Below the pieces are notes generated by a model that saw only the letters and a list, made by a program, of their open reading frames with translations, did not search any database and had not been told where the DNA came from. A stretch of DNA of 64,000 bases from Paratinospora sagittata (taxonomy: Eukaryota > Streptophyta > Magnoliopsida > Ranunculales > Menispermaceae), in the NCBI GenBank assembly GCA_035771175.1, contig CM069607.1:22328001-22392000 (forward strand), written 5' to 3'. Shown piece after piece: positions 11,201-23,742 of the stretch (positions are counted from its first letter, which is position 1; every line of letters starts with the position of its first letter). The position numbers were made by a program, and so were the translations under genes.

Positions 11201-11383
11201 TTGATTGAAATTCATGAAGATTTTAATCAATATAAATATAGTTTTACAAAGCTTGCTCTTGAAAGATTTCTTAAGGAAATAAGGAAACAAAGTCATGTCA
11301 AGACGAAAGCAAAAAGCTCCAGTGCCTCAAAGAAGAAAACAAATGATGAGAAAAAAAATGGAAAAGTCCCCAGTTCTAACTAG
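11201..11383 (+). pseudogene. Lys/Ser-rich C-terminal coding remnant within a satellite monomer
   Basis: This is the longest open version of the coding-like part of the monomer. It reads ALERFLKEIRKQS and then a basic Lys/Ser tail ending PSSN-stop. A relative in a different frame phase lies at 20496-20720, and the same DNA occurs with stops in other units. It looks like the tail of an ORF that sat upstream of the polypurine tracts in the source element. In Sireviruses this could be the end of pol or of an additional (env-like) ORF. No start or domain survives, and I do not regard it as a functional gene. Confidence 0.4.
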
Positions 11384-14300
11384 TCTACCCTTTTGTTGTT
11401 TTTAAAAGGGGGAGGAGAAATAGAGAAATACTAGGCAAACTTAGTAAATCAATCAGTGGAGCTACAAAAGGAACCTGCAAGCTCGGGGGAGAAGTTGAAT
11501 TTTTAATGATTAAACTTGATGTTATTGTGACACTATGACACTTTGTGTGTTTGAATTGATCTGACCCTGACTACAATTTTTGAACTGTTATGCGTCTAAT
11601 TTGCATTGAGCATTAAATGTCTATCAATCTTAAATGAATGCAATTTTTGATAACTCTATGGGATGTTTATGTGATTTGTATGAAAGCACCTGTATTTATG
11701 TATCAGTTAGCTAAAGGTATTTGAGTGTTTCAAATCATCAAAAAGGGGGAAATTGTTATATGAAGGATCCCTATAATGTGAATGTTTTGATGATTCCAAA
11801 CTACTCACCTGATAATTGAGCAATCAAGATCAACGCTTCAAGAATTTCAAGTACTTAGATAATGAGAACTTTAACTCAGGTGATTCTCAGGAAGTTTTGC
11901 ATATTTGCATAATTGCATGATTTTGATCAATATGTTTTCAAGTAGTTTAATCTTTTTAATTCATCCTTCAGTACTCAGTTTGATAGAAATTCATCATGAT
12001 TTTAATCAATAAAAATGTAGTGTTTCGAAGCGTGCTCTTGAAAGATATCTTAAGGAAATAAGGAAACAAAGTCAAGTCCAGCCGAAAGTAGAAAGATCTA
12101 GTGGCTCAAAGAAGAGAACATACGATGACAAAAAAAAGAAAAGGAAAAGGCCCTAGTTTTAACTAGTCTACCCTTTTCTTCTATACAAAAGGGGGAGGAG
12201 AAATAGAGAAATACTAGGCTAAGTTAGTAAATCAATCAGCGGAGCTACAAAAGGAAGCTGCAAGTTATGTGGAGAAGTTGAATTTTTAATGATTAAACTA
12301 GATGTTATGTTGTGACACTATGACACTTTGTTTGTTTGAATTGATCTGACCACGACTACAATTTTTTAATTGTCATGCTTCTAAACTTGCATTGAGCATT
12401 AAATGTCTATCTATCTTCAATGATTGCAATTTTTTATATCTCTATGCCGTGCTAATGTGATCTGTATGAAAGTACATGTATTTATGTATCACTTAGCTAA
12501 AAGGTAATTGAGTGTTTGAAATCATCAAAAAGGGGGAAATTGTTATCTGAAGGATCCCTATAATGTGAATGTTTTGATGATTCCAAACTACTCACCTGAG
12601 TATCCAATGATCTTGTTAAATATTTCAGTAATGTCAAAAATCAAGATCAAACAACCGCGCTTATTAAGCTTACAAGATAATTGAGCAATCAAGATCAAAG
12701 CTTCAAGAGTTTCAAGTACTTAGATAATGTGGAGCTTTTACTCAAGTGATTCTCAACAAATTTTGCATATTTGCATAATTGCATGATTTTGATCAATTTG
12801 TTTTCAAATAATTTAATCAATACAAATCTAGTTTTTCAAAGCCTGCTCTTGAAAGATTTCTTAAGGAAATAAGGAAACAAAAGTCATGTCAAGACGAAAG
12901 CAAAAAGCTCCAGTGCCTCAAAGAAGAAAACAAATGATGAAAAAAAAATGGAAACGGCCCCAGTTCTCACTAGTCTACCCTGTTGTTGTTTTCAAAACGG
13001 GAAAGAGAAATAGAGAAATACTAAGCTAAGTTAGTAAATCAATTTAGGGGGAGAACTTCAATTTTTAATGATTAAACTTGTTGTTATGTTGTGACACTAT
13101 GACACTTTGTGTGTTTGAATTGATCTGACCATGACAACCATTTTTTAATTGTTATGCTTCTAAATTTGCATTGAGCATTAAATGTTTATCCATCTTAAAT
13201 GAATGCAATTTTTGATATCTCTATGCCATGCTAATGTAATTTGTATGAATGTACCTGTATCTATGTGTCACTTAGCCAAAAGGTATTTGAGTGTTTGAAA
13301 TCATCAAAAAGGGGGAGATGGTTATCTCAAGGAACCCCATAAATTGAACGTTATGATGATTCAAAACTACTCACCTGAGTATCCAATGATCTTGTGCAAT
13401 GTTTCAGTAATGTCGAAAATCAAGATCAAAGAGCTGCGGTTATTAGGCTTACAAGATAATTGAGCAATCAAGATCAAAGCTTCAAGAGGTTCAAGTACTT
13501 AGATAATGTAGAACTTTTACTCAAGTGATTCTCACCAAGTTTTCCATATTTGCATAATTGCATGATTTTGATAAATTTCTTTTCAAATAATTTAATCTTT
13601 TTAATTCTTGCTTAAGGACTCAGTTTGATAGAAATTCATGATGATTTTAATCAATAAAAGTCTAATGTTTCAAAGCCTGCACTTGAAAGATTTCTTAAGG
13701 AAATAAGGAAACAATATCAAGTCCTGACGAAAGCCGGTAGCTCCAGTGGCTCAAAGAATAAAATAGATGATGACAAAAAAGGAAAAGGAAAAGGCCCAAG
13801 TTCTAACTACTCTACCCTGTTGTTGTTTTCAAAAGGAGGAAGGGAAATAGTGAAATACTAGGTTAAGTTAGTACATCAATCAGCAGAGCTACAAAAGGAA
13901 GCTGCAAGTTAGGGGGAGAAGTTGAATTTTTAATGATTAAACTTGATGTTAAGTTGTGACACTATGACACTTTGTGTGTGTGAATTGATCTGACCATGAC
14001 TAAAATTTTTGAATTGTTATGCTTCTAAATTTGCATTGACCATTAAATGTTTATCTATCTTAAATGAATGCAATTTTTGATATCTCTATGCCATGCTAAT
14101 GTAATCTGTATGAAAGTACCTGTATTTATGTATCACTTGGCTAAAAGGTATTTGAGTGTTTGAAATCTTAAAAAAAGGGGGAGATTGGTATCTCAAGGAA
14201 CCCCATAATGTAAACGTTTTGATGATTCCAAACTACTCACCTGAGTATCCGAAGATCTTGTTAAATGTTTCGGTAATGTCAAAAATAAAGATCAAAGAGC

Positions 14301-17300
14301 TGCGCTTGTTAAGCTTACAAGATAATTGAGCAATCAAGATCAAAGCTTCAAGAGTTTCAAGTACTTAGATAATGTAGAACTTTTACTCAAGTGATTCTCA
14401 GCCAGTTTTGCATATTTGCATGATTGCATGATTTTGATGAATTTGTTTTCAAATAATTTAATCTTTTTAAATCATTCTTAAGTACTCAGTTTGAAAGAAA
14501 TTCAAGATGATTTTAATCAATAAAAATCTAATGCTTCAAAGCCTGCCCTTGAAAGATTTCTTAAGGAAATAAGGAAACAAAGTCAAGTCCTGACGAAAGC
14601 AGGAAGCTCCAGTGGCTCAAAAAAAAAAGTTGATGACAAAAAAAGAAAAGGAAAAGGCCCTAATTCTAACTAGTCTACCCTTTTGTTGTTTTTAAAAAGG
14701 GGAGGAGAAATAGAGAAATACTAGGTTAAGTTAGTACATTAAACCGCGGAGCTACAAAAGGAAGGTGCAAGTTAGGGGGAGAAGTTGAATTTTTAATGAT
14801 TAAACTTGATGTTAAGTTGTTACGCTATGACACTTTGTGTGTTTGAATTGATCTGACCATGACTACAATTTTTTAATTGTTATGCTTCTAAATTTGCATT
14901 GACCATTAAATGTTTATCCACCTTAAATGAATGCAATTTTTGATATCTCTATGCCATGCTAATGTAATCTGTATGAAAGTACCTGTATTTATGTATCACT
15001 TGGCTAAAAGGTATTTGAGTGTTTGAAATCATAAAAAAGGGGGAGTTTGGTATCTCTAGGAACCCCATAATGTGAACGTTTTGATGATTGCAAACTACTC
15101 ACCTGAGTATCCAATGATCTTGTTAAATGTTTCAGTAATGTCAAAAATCAAGATCAAAGAGTTGTCCTTATTAAGCTTACAATGTTATTGAGCAATCAAG
15201 ATTAAAGCTTCAAGAGTTTCATGTACTTAGATAATGTAGAACTTTTACTCAAGTGATTCTCAGCAAGTTTTGCATATTTGCATAATTGAATGATTTTGAT
15301 TAATTTGTTTTCAAATAATTTAATATTTTTAAATCACCCTTCAGTACTCTGTTTGATAAAAATTCATGATGATGTTAATCAATAAAAATCTAGTGTTTCA
15401 AAGCCTGCTCTTGAAAGATTTCTTAAGGAAATAAGGAAGCAAAGTGAAGTTAAGGCGAAGTAGACAGCACCAGCGGCCTAAAGAATAAAACATATGATGA
15501 CAAAAAAAGAAAAGGAAAAGGCCCCAGTTATAACTAGACTACCCTGTTGTTTTCAAAAGAGGGAAGAGAAATAGAGAAATAGTAGGTTAAGTTAGTACAT
15601 CAATCAGCGGAGCTACCAAAGGAAGCTGCAAGTTCGAGGGAGAAGTTGAATTTTTAATGATTAAACTTGACGTTAAGTGGTGACACTATGACACTTTGTG
15701 TGTTTGAATTGATATGACTGTGACTACAATTTTTGAATTGTTATGCTTCTAAATTTACATTGAGCATTAAATGTCTATCTATCTTAAATGAATGCAGTTT
15801 TTGATATCTCTATGTCATGCTAATGTAATCTGCATGACAGTACCTGTATTTATGTATTACTTGGCTAAAAGGTATTTTGATTGTTTGAAATCGTCAAAAA
15901 GGGGGAGATTTTTATCCCAAGGAACCCCATAATGTGAACGTTTTGATGATTCCAAACTACTCACCTGAGCATCCAATGATCTTGTTAAATGTTTCAATAA
16001 TGTCAGAAATCAAGATCAAACAACCGCGCTTATTAAGCTTACAAGATAATTGAGCAATCAAGATGAAAGCTTCAAGAGTTTGGAGTACTTAGATAATGTG
16101 GAGTTTTTACTCAAGTTATTCTGAACAAGTTTTGCATATTTGCATAATTGCATGATTTTGATCAATTTGTTTTCAAATACTTTAATCTTTTTATATCATG
16201 CTTAAGTACTCTGTTTGATAGAAATTCATGATGATTTTAATCAATACAAATCTAGTTTTTCAAAGTCTGCTCTCGAATGATTGCTTAAGGAAATAAGGAA
16301 ACAAAGTCATGTCAAGACAAAAGCAAAAAGCTCCAGTGCCTTAAAGAAGAAAACAAATGATGACAAAAAAAAATCGAAAAGGCCCCAGTTCTCACTAGTC
16401 TACCCTTTTGTTGTTTTTAAAAGGGCGAGGAGAAATAGAGAAATACTAGGCTAAGTTAGTAAATCAATCAGCGGAGCAACGAAAGGAAGTTGCGAGCTAG
16501 GGGGAGAAGTTGAATTTTTAATGATTAAACTTGATGTTATGTTGTGACACTATGACACTTTGTGTGTTTGGATTGACCTGACCATGACTACAATTTTTGA
16601 ATTGTCATGCTTCTAAACTTGCATTGAGCATTAAATTTCTATCTACCTTAAATGAATGTAATTTTTTATATCTCTATGCATGCTAATGTGATTTGTATGA
16701 AAGTACCTGTATTTATGTATCACTTAGCTAAAGGGTAATTAAGTGTTTGAAATCATCAAAAAGGGGGAAATTGTTATCTCAAGGATCCCTGTAATGTGAA
16801 TGTTTTGATGATTCCAAACTACTCACCCGAGTATCCAATGATCTTGTTAAATGTTTCAGTAATGTCAGAAATCAAGATCAAACAACCGCGCTTATTAAGC
16901 TTACAAGATAATTGAGGAATCAAGATCAAAGCTTCAAGAGTTTCTAGTACTTAGATAATGTGGAGCTTTTACTCAAGTGATTCTCAACAAGTTTTGCATA
17001 TTTGATTAATTGCATGATTTTGATCAATTTGTTTTCAAATAATTTAATCTTTTTAATTCATGCTTAAGTACTCTGTTTGATAGAAATTCATGATGATTTT
17101 AATAAATAAAAACGTAGTTTTTCAAATCCTGCTCTTGAAAGATTTCTAAAGGAAATAAGGAAACAAAGTCATGTCAAGACGAAAGCAAAAAACTCCAGTG
17201 GCTCAAAGAATAAAACAAATGATGACAAAGAAATGGAAAAGGCCCCGGTTCTAACTAGTCTACCCTTTTGTTGCTTTTAAAAGGGGGAGGAGAAATAGAG

Positions 17301-20300
17301 AAATACTAGGCTAACTTAGTAAATCAATCAGCGGAGCTACAAAAAAAGCTGCAAGCTAGGGGGAGAAGTTGAATTTTTAATGATTAAACTTGATGTTATG
17401 TTGTGACACTATGACACTTTGTGTGTTTGAATTGATCTGACCAAGACTACAAGTTTTGAATTGTTATGCTTCTAAATTTGCATTGATCATTAAATGTCTA
17501 TCTATCTTAAATGAATGCTATTTTTGATATCTCTATGCCATGCTAATGTAATCTGTATGAAAGTACTTGTGTTTATGTATTACTTGGCTAAAAGGTATTA
17601 TTTGAGTGTTTGAAATCATCAAAAAGGGGGAGATTGTTATCTCAAGGAACCCCATAATGTGAACGTTTTGATGATTCCAAACTACTCACCTAAGCATCCA
17701 ATGATCTTGTTAAATGTTTCAGTAATGTCAAAAATCAAGATGAAAGAGCTGCGCTTATTAAGCTTACAAGAAAATCGAGCAATCAAGAGTTTCAAGTACT
17801 TAGATAATGTAGAACTTTTACTCAAGTGATTCTCAGCAAGTATTGCATATTTGCGTAATTGCATGATTTTGATCAATTTGTTTTCATATAATTTAATCTT
17901 TTTAATTCATGCTTAAGTACTCTCTTTGATAAAAATTCATGATGATTTTAATAAATAAAAACGTAGTTTTTCAAATCCTGCTCTTGAAAGATTTCTTTTG
18001 GAAATAAGGAAACAAAGTCATGTCAAGACGAAAGCAAAAAACTCCAGTTCCTCAAAGAATAAAACAAATGATGAGAAAAAAAAATGGAAAAGGCCCCGGT
18101 TCTAACTAGTCTACCCTTTTGTTGTTTTTAAAAGGGGGAGGAGAAATAGAGAAATACTAGGCTAAGTTAGTAAATCAATCAGCGGAGCTACAAAAAAAGT
18201 TGCAAGCTTGGGGGAGAAGTTGAATTTTTAATGATTAAACTTGATGTTATGTTGTGACACTATGACACTTTGTGTGTTTGAATTGATCTGACCATGACTA
18301 CAAGTTTTGAATTGTTATGCTTCTAAATTTGTATTGAGCATTAAATGTCTATCTATCTTAAATGAATGCAATTTTTGATATCTCTATGTCATGCTAATGT
18401 GATTTGTATGGAAATACCTGTATTTATGTATCAGTTAGCTAAAAGGTATATGAGTGTTTGAAATCATCAAAAAGGGGGAGATTGTTATCTCAAGGAACCC
18501 CATAATGCGAACGTTTTGATGATTCCAAACTAGTCACCTAAGGATCCACTGATCTTGTTAAATGTTTCAGTAATGTCAAAAATCAAGATGAAAGAGCTGC
18601 GCTTATTAAGCATACAAGATAATTGAGCAATCAAGAGTTTCAAGTACTTAGATAATGTAGAACTTTTACTCAAGTGATTCTCAGCAAGTATTGCATATTT
18701 GCGTAATTGCATGATTTTGATCGATTTGTTTTCATATAATTTAATATTTTTAATTCATCCTTCAATACTCTATTTGATAAAAATTCATGATGATTTTAAT
18801 CAAATAAAAATCTAGTGTTTGAAAGCCTGCACTTGAAAGATTTCTTAAGGAAATAAGGAAGCAAAGTGAAGTTAAGACGAAGTATACAACACCATTGGCT
18901 CAAAGAATAAAACAGATGATGACAAAAAAAGAAAAGGAAAAGGCCCCAGTTCTAACTAGACTACCCTGTTGTTGTTTTCACAAGAGGGAAGAGAAATAGA
19001 GAAATAGTAGGTTAAGTTAGTACATCAATCAGCGGAGCTACAAAAGGAAGCTGCAAGTTCGAGGGAGAAGTTGATTTTTTAATGATTAAACTTGATGTTA
19101 ATTTGTGACACTATGACACTTTTTGTGTTTGAATTGATTTGGCCACGACTACAATTTTTGAATTGTTATGCTTCTATATTTACATTGAGCATTAAATGTC
19201 TATCTATCTTAAATGAATGCTATTTTTGATATCTTTATGCCATGCTAATGTAATCTGTATGAAAGTACTTGTGTTTATGTATTACTTGGATAAAAGGTAT
19301 TTGAGTGTTTGAAATCATCAAAAAGGGCGAGATTGTTATCTCAAGGAACCCCATAATGTCAACGTTTTGATGATTCCAAACTAGTCACCTAAGCATCCAA
19401 TGATCTTGTTAAATGTTTCAGTAATGTCAAAAATCAAGATGAAAGAGCTGCGCTTATGAAGCTTACAAGATAATTGAGCAATCAAGAGTTTCAAGTACTT
19501 AGATAATGTAGAACTTTTACTCAAGTGATTCTCAGCAAGTATTGCATATTTGCGTAATTGCATGATTTTGATCAATTTGTTTTCATATAATTTAATGTTT
19601 TTAATTCATCCTTCAATACTCTATTTGATAAAAATTCATGATGATTTTAATCAAATAAAAATCTTGTGTTTGAAAGCCTGCACTTGAAAGATTTCTTAAG
19701 GAAATAAGGAAGCAAAGTGAAGTTAAGACGAAGTAGACAACACCACTGGCTGAGAGAATAAAACAGATGATGGAAAAAAAAGAAAAGGAAAAGGCCCCAG
19801 TTCTAACTAGACTACCCTGTTGTTGTTTTCAAAAAGAGCGAAGAGAAATAGAGAAATAGTAGGTTAAGATAGTACATCAATCAGCGGAGCGAAGCTGCAA
19901 GTTAGGGGGAGAAGTTGAATTTTTAATGATTAAACTTGCTGTTAATTTGTGACACTATGACACTTTGTGTGTTTGAATTGATCTGACCATGACTACAAGT
20001 TTTGAATTGTTATGCTTCTAAATTTGCATTGAGCATTAAATGTCTATCTATCTTAAATGAATGCAATTTTTGATATCTCTATGCCATGCTAATGTAATTT
20101 GTGTGGAAGTACCTGTATTTATGTATCACTTAGATAAAAGGTATTTGAGTGTTTGAAATCATCAAAAAGGGGGAGATTGTTATCTCAAGGAACCCCATAA
20201 TGTGAACCTTTTTATGATTCCAGACTACTCACCTGAGTATCCAATGATCTTGTTAAATGTTTCAGTAATGTCAAAAATCAAGATGAAAGAGCTGCGCTTA

Positions 20301-21127
20301 TTTTGCTTACAAGATAATTGAGCAATCAAGATCAAAGCTTCAAGAATTTCAAGTAGTTAGATAATGTAGAACTTTTGCTCTAGTGACTCTCAACAAGTTT
20401 TGCATATTTGCATAACTGCATGATTTTGATGAATTTGTTTTCAAACAAATTAATATTTTTAATTGATTCTTCAGTACTCTGTTTGATAGAAATTCATGAT
20501 GATTTTAATAAAAAAATCTAGTGTTTCAAAGCCTGCTCTTGAAAGATTTCTTAAGGAAATAAGGAAACAAAGTCAAGTCATGACGAAGTTGAAAGCACCA
20601 GTGGCTCAAAGAATAAAACAGATGATGACAAAAAAAGAAAAGGAAAAGGCACCAGTTCTAACTGTCTACCCTGTTGTTGTTTTCAAAACGGGGAAGAGAA
20701 ATAGAGAAATACTAGGATAAGTTAGTACATCAATCAGCGAAGCTAAAAAAAGAAGCTGCAAGTTAGGGGAAGAAGTTGAATTTTTAATGATTAAACTTGA
20801 TGTTAAGTTGTGACACTATGACACTTTGTGTGTTTGAATTGACCTGACCATGACTACAATTTTTGAATTGTCATGCTTCTAAACTTGCATTAAGCATTAA
20901 ATTTCTATCTATCTTAAATGAATGCAATTTTTATATCTCTATGCATGCTAATGTGATCTGTATGAAAGTACCTGTATTTATGTATCACTTAGCTAAAAGG
21001 TAATTGAGTGTTTGAAATCATCAAAAGGGGGAAATTGTTATCTCAAGGATCCCTATAATGTGAATGTTTTGATGATGCCAAACTTCTCACCTGAGTATCC
21101 AATGATCTTGTTAAATGTTTCAGTAAT

Positions 21128-21464
21128 TTTGGAAAAATTAATATTTTAACACTTAAGAACCTTTTTATTGTCTCAAAACAAGTGTTCTCAGTAAGAGAAC
21201 ACATCACCTATATTCTTTCTCTGAGTGCTACAACTAATCATCAAGAACACATCAAACAATAGCTATCAAAGTCTAAAAGACCAAGCTCTAAGAACGAAGA
21301 CATATCTCAATGCTAATGCATTAGTTTGATCTTAGGTGTGTAAGGTAACCTCTCGATCAATCTCAGCATGAAAACTCTCTATATTGCAAAGTCTTCAAAA
21401 TCACTTGGATTTAGTATTTGATTATGACAAAATATTTTCCGAAAGGTTTTAATCATAAGTTCAA
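21128..21464. other. Unassigned AT-rich segment at the satellite's right edge
   Basis: After CAGTAAT the satellite sequence stops and unrelated AT-rich sequence follows, up to the inverted LTR fragment. I see no ORF, terminal repeat or match to other parts of the window. GTTCTCAGTAAGAGAAC at about 21182 forms a short hairpin. Confidence 0.5.
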
Positions 21465-21963
21465 TGAGCGAAAGGACACTACTAACAGGTAAGCGTCCTT
21501 AAATCAGATCAATTCAACCTTGAACGTCCTAATATTTTATCAGCGTCCTGACTTGTCGAGTCTAGGAGGGCACTGCTAAAACATTAGCGACCTGGGAGAC
21601 TTTATAAAAACGGTTTTTGATTTCTCGATTAAAACACGATAAAACATAAAGTAACTGGATTAAATACATGCAACTAATCGATTAAAACATGCAGAAATGC
21701 ATATTGCTAAATCACATGGCATAGAAGTTCCTACAACCTATCATAATCTAATCATACAAGTAAACATCTTCAAACAATCATGGTCTTCAAGAAGATCTTT
21801 TAATACATTTGCCATGCATCATTGAATCTTTGATACCTTCAAGTAAGGTTAGATATGCCATATGTGCAGTAATATCATGAACAAAATGTAGTTTTGTAAT
21901 CATCAAAATCTTTCATAATAGGGACATATTCTCGTAAGGGACATGAGGATAATTGGTTCAACA
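21465..21963 (-). mobile_element. Inverted fragment of a copia LTR of type 'A'
   Basis: The reverse complement begins TGTTGAACCAATTATCCTCA, the same start as the LTR at 32794, and can be followed for about 500 bp into the AGGACGCT hairpin region before similarity is lost. The LTR start lies at 21963 and points left. No partner LTR in this orientation is present. It is a truncated relic next to the start of element H. Confidence 0.8.
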
Positions 21964-22078
21964 GTGGAACCCTCCACGATCATCTTTTTACCATTTTCTT
22001 CCACTTCGAGCCTCTCCTAGTTGCAAAACACTTGAAAAGTCTCATTTTTTACATCTTGCAAGACAAGGGTTTGATAAA

Positions 22079-22191
22079 ATGCCAAAGAGGAGTCCTACAC
22101 GTAATTCATGGCGAGTTGCACTTTTGTGGGACAATGATCCATCTGATCAATCTTCTGGACCTGAAGATAGACAAGAAGAGTGGCATGATAG
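22079..22191 (+). pseudogene. Element H ORF, segment 1 (N-terminus)
   Basis: An ATG at 22079 opens MPKRSPTRNSWRVALLWDND, followed by an acidic Ser-rich stretch ending EEWHD. The frame is cut by the solo LTR at 22192 and resumes in phase at 25119 (RPSWPRCGSPPLP). The 115 bp before the ATG (21964-22078) are the remaining H leader. This is the N-terminal part of the Transposase_32-like protein whose core is segment 3. The organisation (short charged/Ser-rich N-terminus, a Trp, then a Pro-rich PLP stretch) resembles the ORF at 44649. Confidence 0.65.
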
Positions 22192-22804
22192 TGTTTACCT
22201 AAGTGGTTCATCACTTAGCACGCCCCTAAGTATACTTGATGAAGTATATTTTTATGATCACAAACAAAATATCTTTCGGTGCTAACGAGCGTTAATCATG
22301 AACTCAACTCAACACCTCAGGAAAGCAAAAAGTCAAAGAACGATTCGATCAAGGAATTCAAGAACGTATCAGACGTTCAAGATCGTTTTAATCAAGGACT
22401 CCAAAGATCATATCATGATTTCAAGATCACACCACTCGAACGATTCGATCAAGAGCTTCAAGACTACAACATTTGATCAACGTTCAAGACATTCAACTCA
22501 AGCAAGAAGTTCATATTGAAGATCTCATAATAACGAATTGGATTTAAAGATTATGAGAAATACGAGAAATGCACAGTATTTAAGGTATATCTTTCTCTAA
22601 TTGATATTGCTCGAACGCTTTTCAAAATCACGCACAAATCACTTGCATACGGTTTTCGAAATTGCATGTTTTGAAACATATACTTTAATGTATTTCAAAT
22701 GGTTTAATTTTCTATGTTTAATTTGATTTTAAATTGATCGAGTTTTTAATCGTACTTATCGTGTTCTAATCAAATATTAAAAACTATTTTTCAAGAGTCT
22801 TTCA

Positions 22805-23470
22805 AGATGCTAATGATTTAGCAACACTCTCCTGAACTTAATAAGTCAGGACGCTGATAACATTCAAGGTTGAATTGAATTGACTCGTCAGGATGCTCAC
22901 TCGTAAGTAGCGACCTTACTTAGAATCAACCCTTGAAGTTGTCAGGACGCTGATTGTGAATCAGCTTGCTGAAAGAGCTCTGCGAGTCTAATAAGTCCTT
23001 CAAAGGATTTATCTTTGAGGACGTGGATAGTTATAAGTTGGATAAACTATCAGGACGCTACTTGGATAGGAGCGCACTCATCTTTGGGAACCAACTTAAT
23101 AACTTCCAGGATGTTGATTGTCCTTCAGCGTACTTAGTACCGTTCTTCAAATGTTTTAAAAATGTTAGGACACTTACATAGTAGTAGCGCCCTCGTGTTT
23201 TCTGCTTTAAAAGGTAGGACGCTTACTCAGAAGTAGCGCCCTCATGTGTCCAAATGTTTTAAAAGTAAGCAGGAGGCTAATTATGCATTAGCGCCCTAAA
23301 ATTTGAGTCGTTTATGTAGCAAAGAAAGTTAGGACGCTTAAGAGTTAGTAGCGCCCTCACTTCACTGTTCAGTAGGAAGCTTATACATAATGAGCGCCCT
23401 CAAGGAACAAAACGACAAAGTTGATATTATGCGTCAAGACGCTAATTACAGAATTAGGACGCTAATTCAA
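22805..23470. repeat. Promoter-proximal hairpin array (AGGACGCT...AGCGCCCT)
   Basis: About a dozen units are present. Each opens with AGGACGCT or a one-base variant and closes 8-15 bases later with AGCGCCCT or AGCGACCT, imperfect complements of the opening. Units are spaced about 40-80 bp apart, and their loops and flanks differ. The array lies some 260 bp upstream of the LTR TATA box. Equivalent arrays lie at about 25565-25950, 26235-26960, 33175-33720, 39720-40380 (inverted), 42165-42830, 47610-48270 and 61705-61990. Confidence 0.85.
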
Positions 23471-23733
23471 CGACCGTTACTATTTTGATAGGTACACTGT
23501 ATCAATCTACTTTTTCATAATGGATATTTGCACAAAATTCTTTTTAGATTTACCAAAGATTTTTTCTAATGCATGAATCAAAGTTCTTGAAACTTTTCTT
23601 ATTCATGTAATCTGAAAAGAACCATAATGTTGGTTAAAATCGCAGATGCCATTTTCATACAACATTCTAGTCGTGTATAAACGTTCACATTATGTTTGAA
23701 CTTCAAATATCTAACGACTACTATCTACTAAGT

Positions 23734-23742
23734 CTATAAATA
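23734..23742 (+). promoter_or_regulatory. TATA box of type B solo LTR
   Basis: CTATAAATA follows a conserved AAGT and precedes a conserved stretch ending AACAACTTGCC. The same box occurs at the same place in the related LTRs (27224, 33978, 43087, 48519 and inverted at 39456-39464). Confidence 0.65.

Larger units (their letters stand above)
7605..21127 (+). repeat. Retrotransposon-derived tandem satellite, monomer about 0.85 kb, 15 complete units plus partial ends
   Basis: One landmark, the G of GAACCCC or GATCCCT after the LTR-like start TGTTATCTCAAG, recurs at 8251, 9213, 10064, 10914, 11765, 12553, 13332, 14198, 15060, 15922, 16784, 17647, 18495, 19346, 20190 and 21048. Units are 779-962 bp, mostly 844-866. 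Each monomer contains, in order, an LTR-like 5' segment of about 370 bp, a Lys-rich coding remnant (LERFLKEIRKQS...) and three polypurine tracts (AAAAGGGGGAAGAG, TTAGGGGGAGAAG, AAAAAGGGGGAGAT). The last tract lies against the next TGTTATC. That is the layout of a Sirevirus-like copia 3' end. The array starts in mid-monomer at the gypsy LTR and ends in mid-monomer at about 21127. Short antisense ORFs recur only because the unit recurs. Confidence 0.95.

Noticed and set aside
9248..19575. A conserved 60-64-residue antisense frame (MIKIMQLRKYAILAENHL...) in at least four satellite units
   Set aside because: It recurs because the monomer recurs. It lies antisense to the LTR-like part, has no upstream signal, and is broken in most units by single changes.
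22805..23470. A CRISPR-like array of short repeats with variable spacers
   Set aside because: The repeats are short, imperfect, palindromic and irregularly spaced, the DNA is a plant LTR, and no cas genes exist.
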